DNA of 15,251 bases from Nocardioides sp. (lineage in GTDB: Bacteria > Actinomycetota > Actinomycetes > Propionibacteriales > Nocardioidaceae): positions 3,170 to 18,420 of the forward strand of contig DOWL01000163.1 of NCBI GenBank assembly GCA_003519585.1. Reading direction: 5' to 3'. This document shows, in pieces, positions 14,565 through 15,251 of this stretch. Both the position numbers and the translations under genes were made by a program. How positions within the stretch are numbered: the stretch's first letter is position 1; every line of letters begins with the position of its first letter. The notes under the pieces are model-generated. The model did no database searches, had not been told where the DNA came from, and saw only the letters and a program-made list of their open reading frames with translations.

Positions 14565-14579
14565 CGTATACGGTACACG
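14565..14579. promoter_or_regulatory. Operator copy D, facing the carboxylase beta gene
   Basis: CGTATACGGTACACG lies 25 nt upstream of the carboxylase beta start and 34 nt from copy C in inverted orientation. On the plus strand it contains TATACG at 14567-14572, but no TTGAC-like -35 is found at the right distance. It may control the beta gene, or help cooperative binding at copy C. Confidence 0.68.
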
Positions 14580-14604
14580 CCTCAACCATCCCAAGGAGGA
14601 GCTC

Positions 14605-15251
14605 GTGTCGAGATCAGCAACCCACCCCGGCGAAGGCACGGACCTCCACGAGGACATCGACACCCACACCACCGCGGGCAAGCTGGAGGACCTCGACCGG
14701 CGGCTCGACGAGGCGGTCCACGCCGGCTCGGCCAAGGCGATCGAGAAGCAGCACGCCAAGGGTCGCAAGACCGCCCGCGAGCGGATCGAGCTGCTCTTCG
14801 ACGAGGGTTCCTTCGTCGAGCTCGACGAGCTGGCCCGGCACCGCTCCACGGCCTTCGGGCTCGAGAAGCGGCGCCCGTACGGCGACGGTGTGGTGACCGG
14901 CTACGGCACCATCGACGGCCGCCAGGTCTGCGTGTTCTCCCAGGACTTCACGATCTTCGGCGGCTCGCTGGGCGAGGTGTACGGCGAGAAGATCACCAAG
15001 GTGATGGACCTCGCCATCAAGACCGGCTGCCCGATCATCGGCATCAACGAGGGCGCGGGCGCCCGCATCCAGGAGGGCGTGGTCTCGCTCGGGCTCTACG
15101 GCGAGATCTTCCGCCGCAACGTGCACGCCAGCGGCGTGATCCCCCAGATCAGCCTGATCATGGGCTCCTGCGCCGGCGGGCACGTCTACTCCCCCGCGGT
15201 CACCGACTTCACGATCATGGTCGACGGCACCTCCAACATGTTCATCACCGG
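14605..15251 (+). CDS. pccB: Acyl-CoA (propionyl-CoA) carboxylase beta subunit, carboxyltransferase, 3' end outside window
   Basis: About 215 codons of the biotin-dependent carboxyltransferase are visible; it moves CO2 from carboxybiotin to acetyl- or propionyl-Co[21 protein letters not shown] opens the conserved part, followed by [31 protein letters not shown] and the oxyanion-hole/CoA region [13 protein letters not shown] (EGAGA near residue 149), then [18 protein letters not shown] (MGSCAGG at 186-192). This pattern is that of actinobacterial PccB/AccD5-type subunits of about 520-540 residues, so more than half lies beyond the window. The GTG at 14605 follows AGGAGG by 5 nt. It is the only plus-strand gene, diverging from the BMC-H operon with operator copy D between. 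The first codons (AGA, TCA, GCA) are less G/C-ending than the rest. It may pair with the alpha subunit at the left edge; chain-length preference is not visible. Confidence 0.94.
   Translation, partial: MSRSATHPGEGTDLHEDIDTHTTAGKLEDLDRRLDEAVHAGSAKAIEKQHAKGRKTARERIELLFDEGSFVELDELARHRSTAFGLEKRRPYGDGVVTGYGTIDGRQVCVFSQDFTIFGGSLGEVYGEKITKVMDLAIKTGCPIIGINEGAGARIQEGVVSLGLYGEIFRRNVHASGVIPQISLIMGSCAGGHVYSPAVTDFTIMVDGTSNMFIT

Overview
The window comes from a high-G+C Gram-positive bacterium. Codons strongly prefer G or C in the third position, the ribosome-binding sites are purine-rich, and the flanking acyl-CoA carboxylase subunits are of the actinobacterial type. A Nocardioides-like member of the Propionibacteriales is my best guess, from the look of the proteins only. 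Every gene reads leftward (minus strand) except the carboxylase beta subunit at the right edge. I see no tRNA, rRNA, CRISPR array, transposase or integrase, and no gene-free stretch longer than 300 bases.

Layout. Positions 1-1543 hold the biotin-carboxylase (alpha) subunit of an acyl-CoA carboxylase, and 14605-15251 hold the carboxyltransferase (beta) subunit; both are cut by the window edges. About 13 kb of accessory DNA lies between them and encodes a bacterial microcompartment (BMC) locus in three leftward units. Unit 1 (promoter about 14523-14550) encodes BMC-H shell hexamer, an opine-dehydrogenase-family protein, an acylating aldehyde dehydrogenase, a tandem BMC-T shell protein, a lactate/malate-dehydrogenase-like protein, a GntR/FCD regulator, a DAO-family FAD oxidoreductase and a metallo-beta-lactamase-fold hydrolase. 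Unit 2 (promoter about 6909-6929) encodes an APC-family amine/amino-acid permease interrupted by an in-frame TAG. Unit 3 (promoter about 5034-5061) encodes the BMC-P shell pentamer and a three-gene split glutamate-synthase-like enzyme (class II amidotransferase, GXGXG subunit, FMN subunit) of the kind known as N-methylglutamate synthase MgsABC or GlxBCD.

A near-palindromic 15-bp motif, CGTRTACSGTAYACG with small variations, sits on the predicted -10 element of all three units, with a fourth copy just upstream of the carboxylase beta gene. It is the obvious candidate operator for the GntR protein and ties the units into one regulon.

Working model (inference): an amine or amino compound is imported by the permease and joined to glutamate by the MgsABC-like enzyme. 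The resulting N-substituted glutamate is cleaved oxidatively to an aldehyde, perhaps by the FAD oxidoreductase. The aldehyde is handled inside a protein shell (BMC-H, -T, -P) by the CoA-acylating aldehyde dehydrogenase, and the acyl-CoA may feed the adjacent carboxylase. The set does not match the PDU, EUT, GRM or RMM microcompartments as I know them: there is no glycyl radical enzyme, B12 lyase, aminotransferase/kinase pair or phosphotransacylase. Two dehydrogenase-fold proteins in the shell operon appear to lack the catalytic residues of their families. This is the part of the window most likely to be undescribed.
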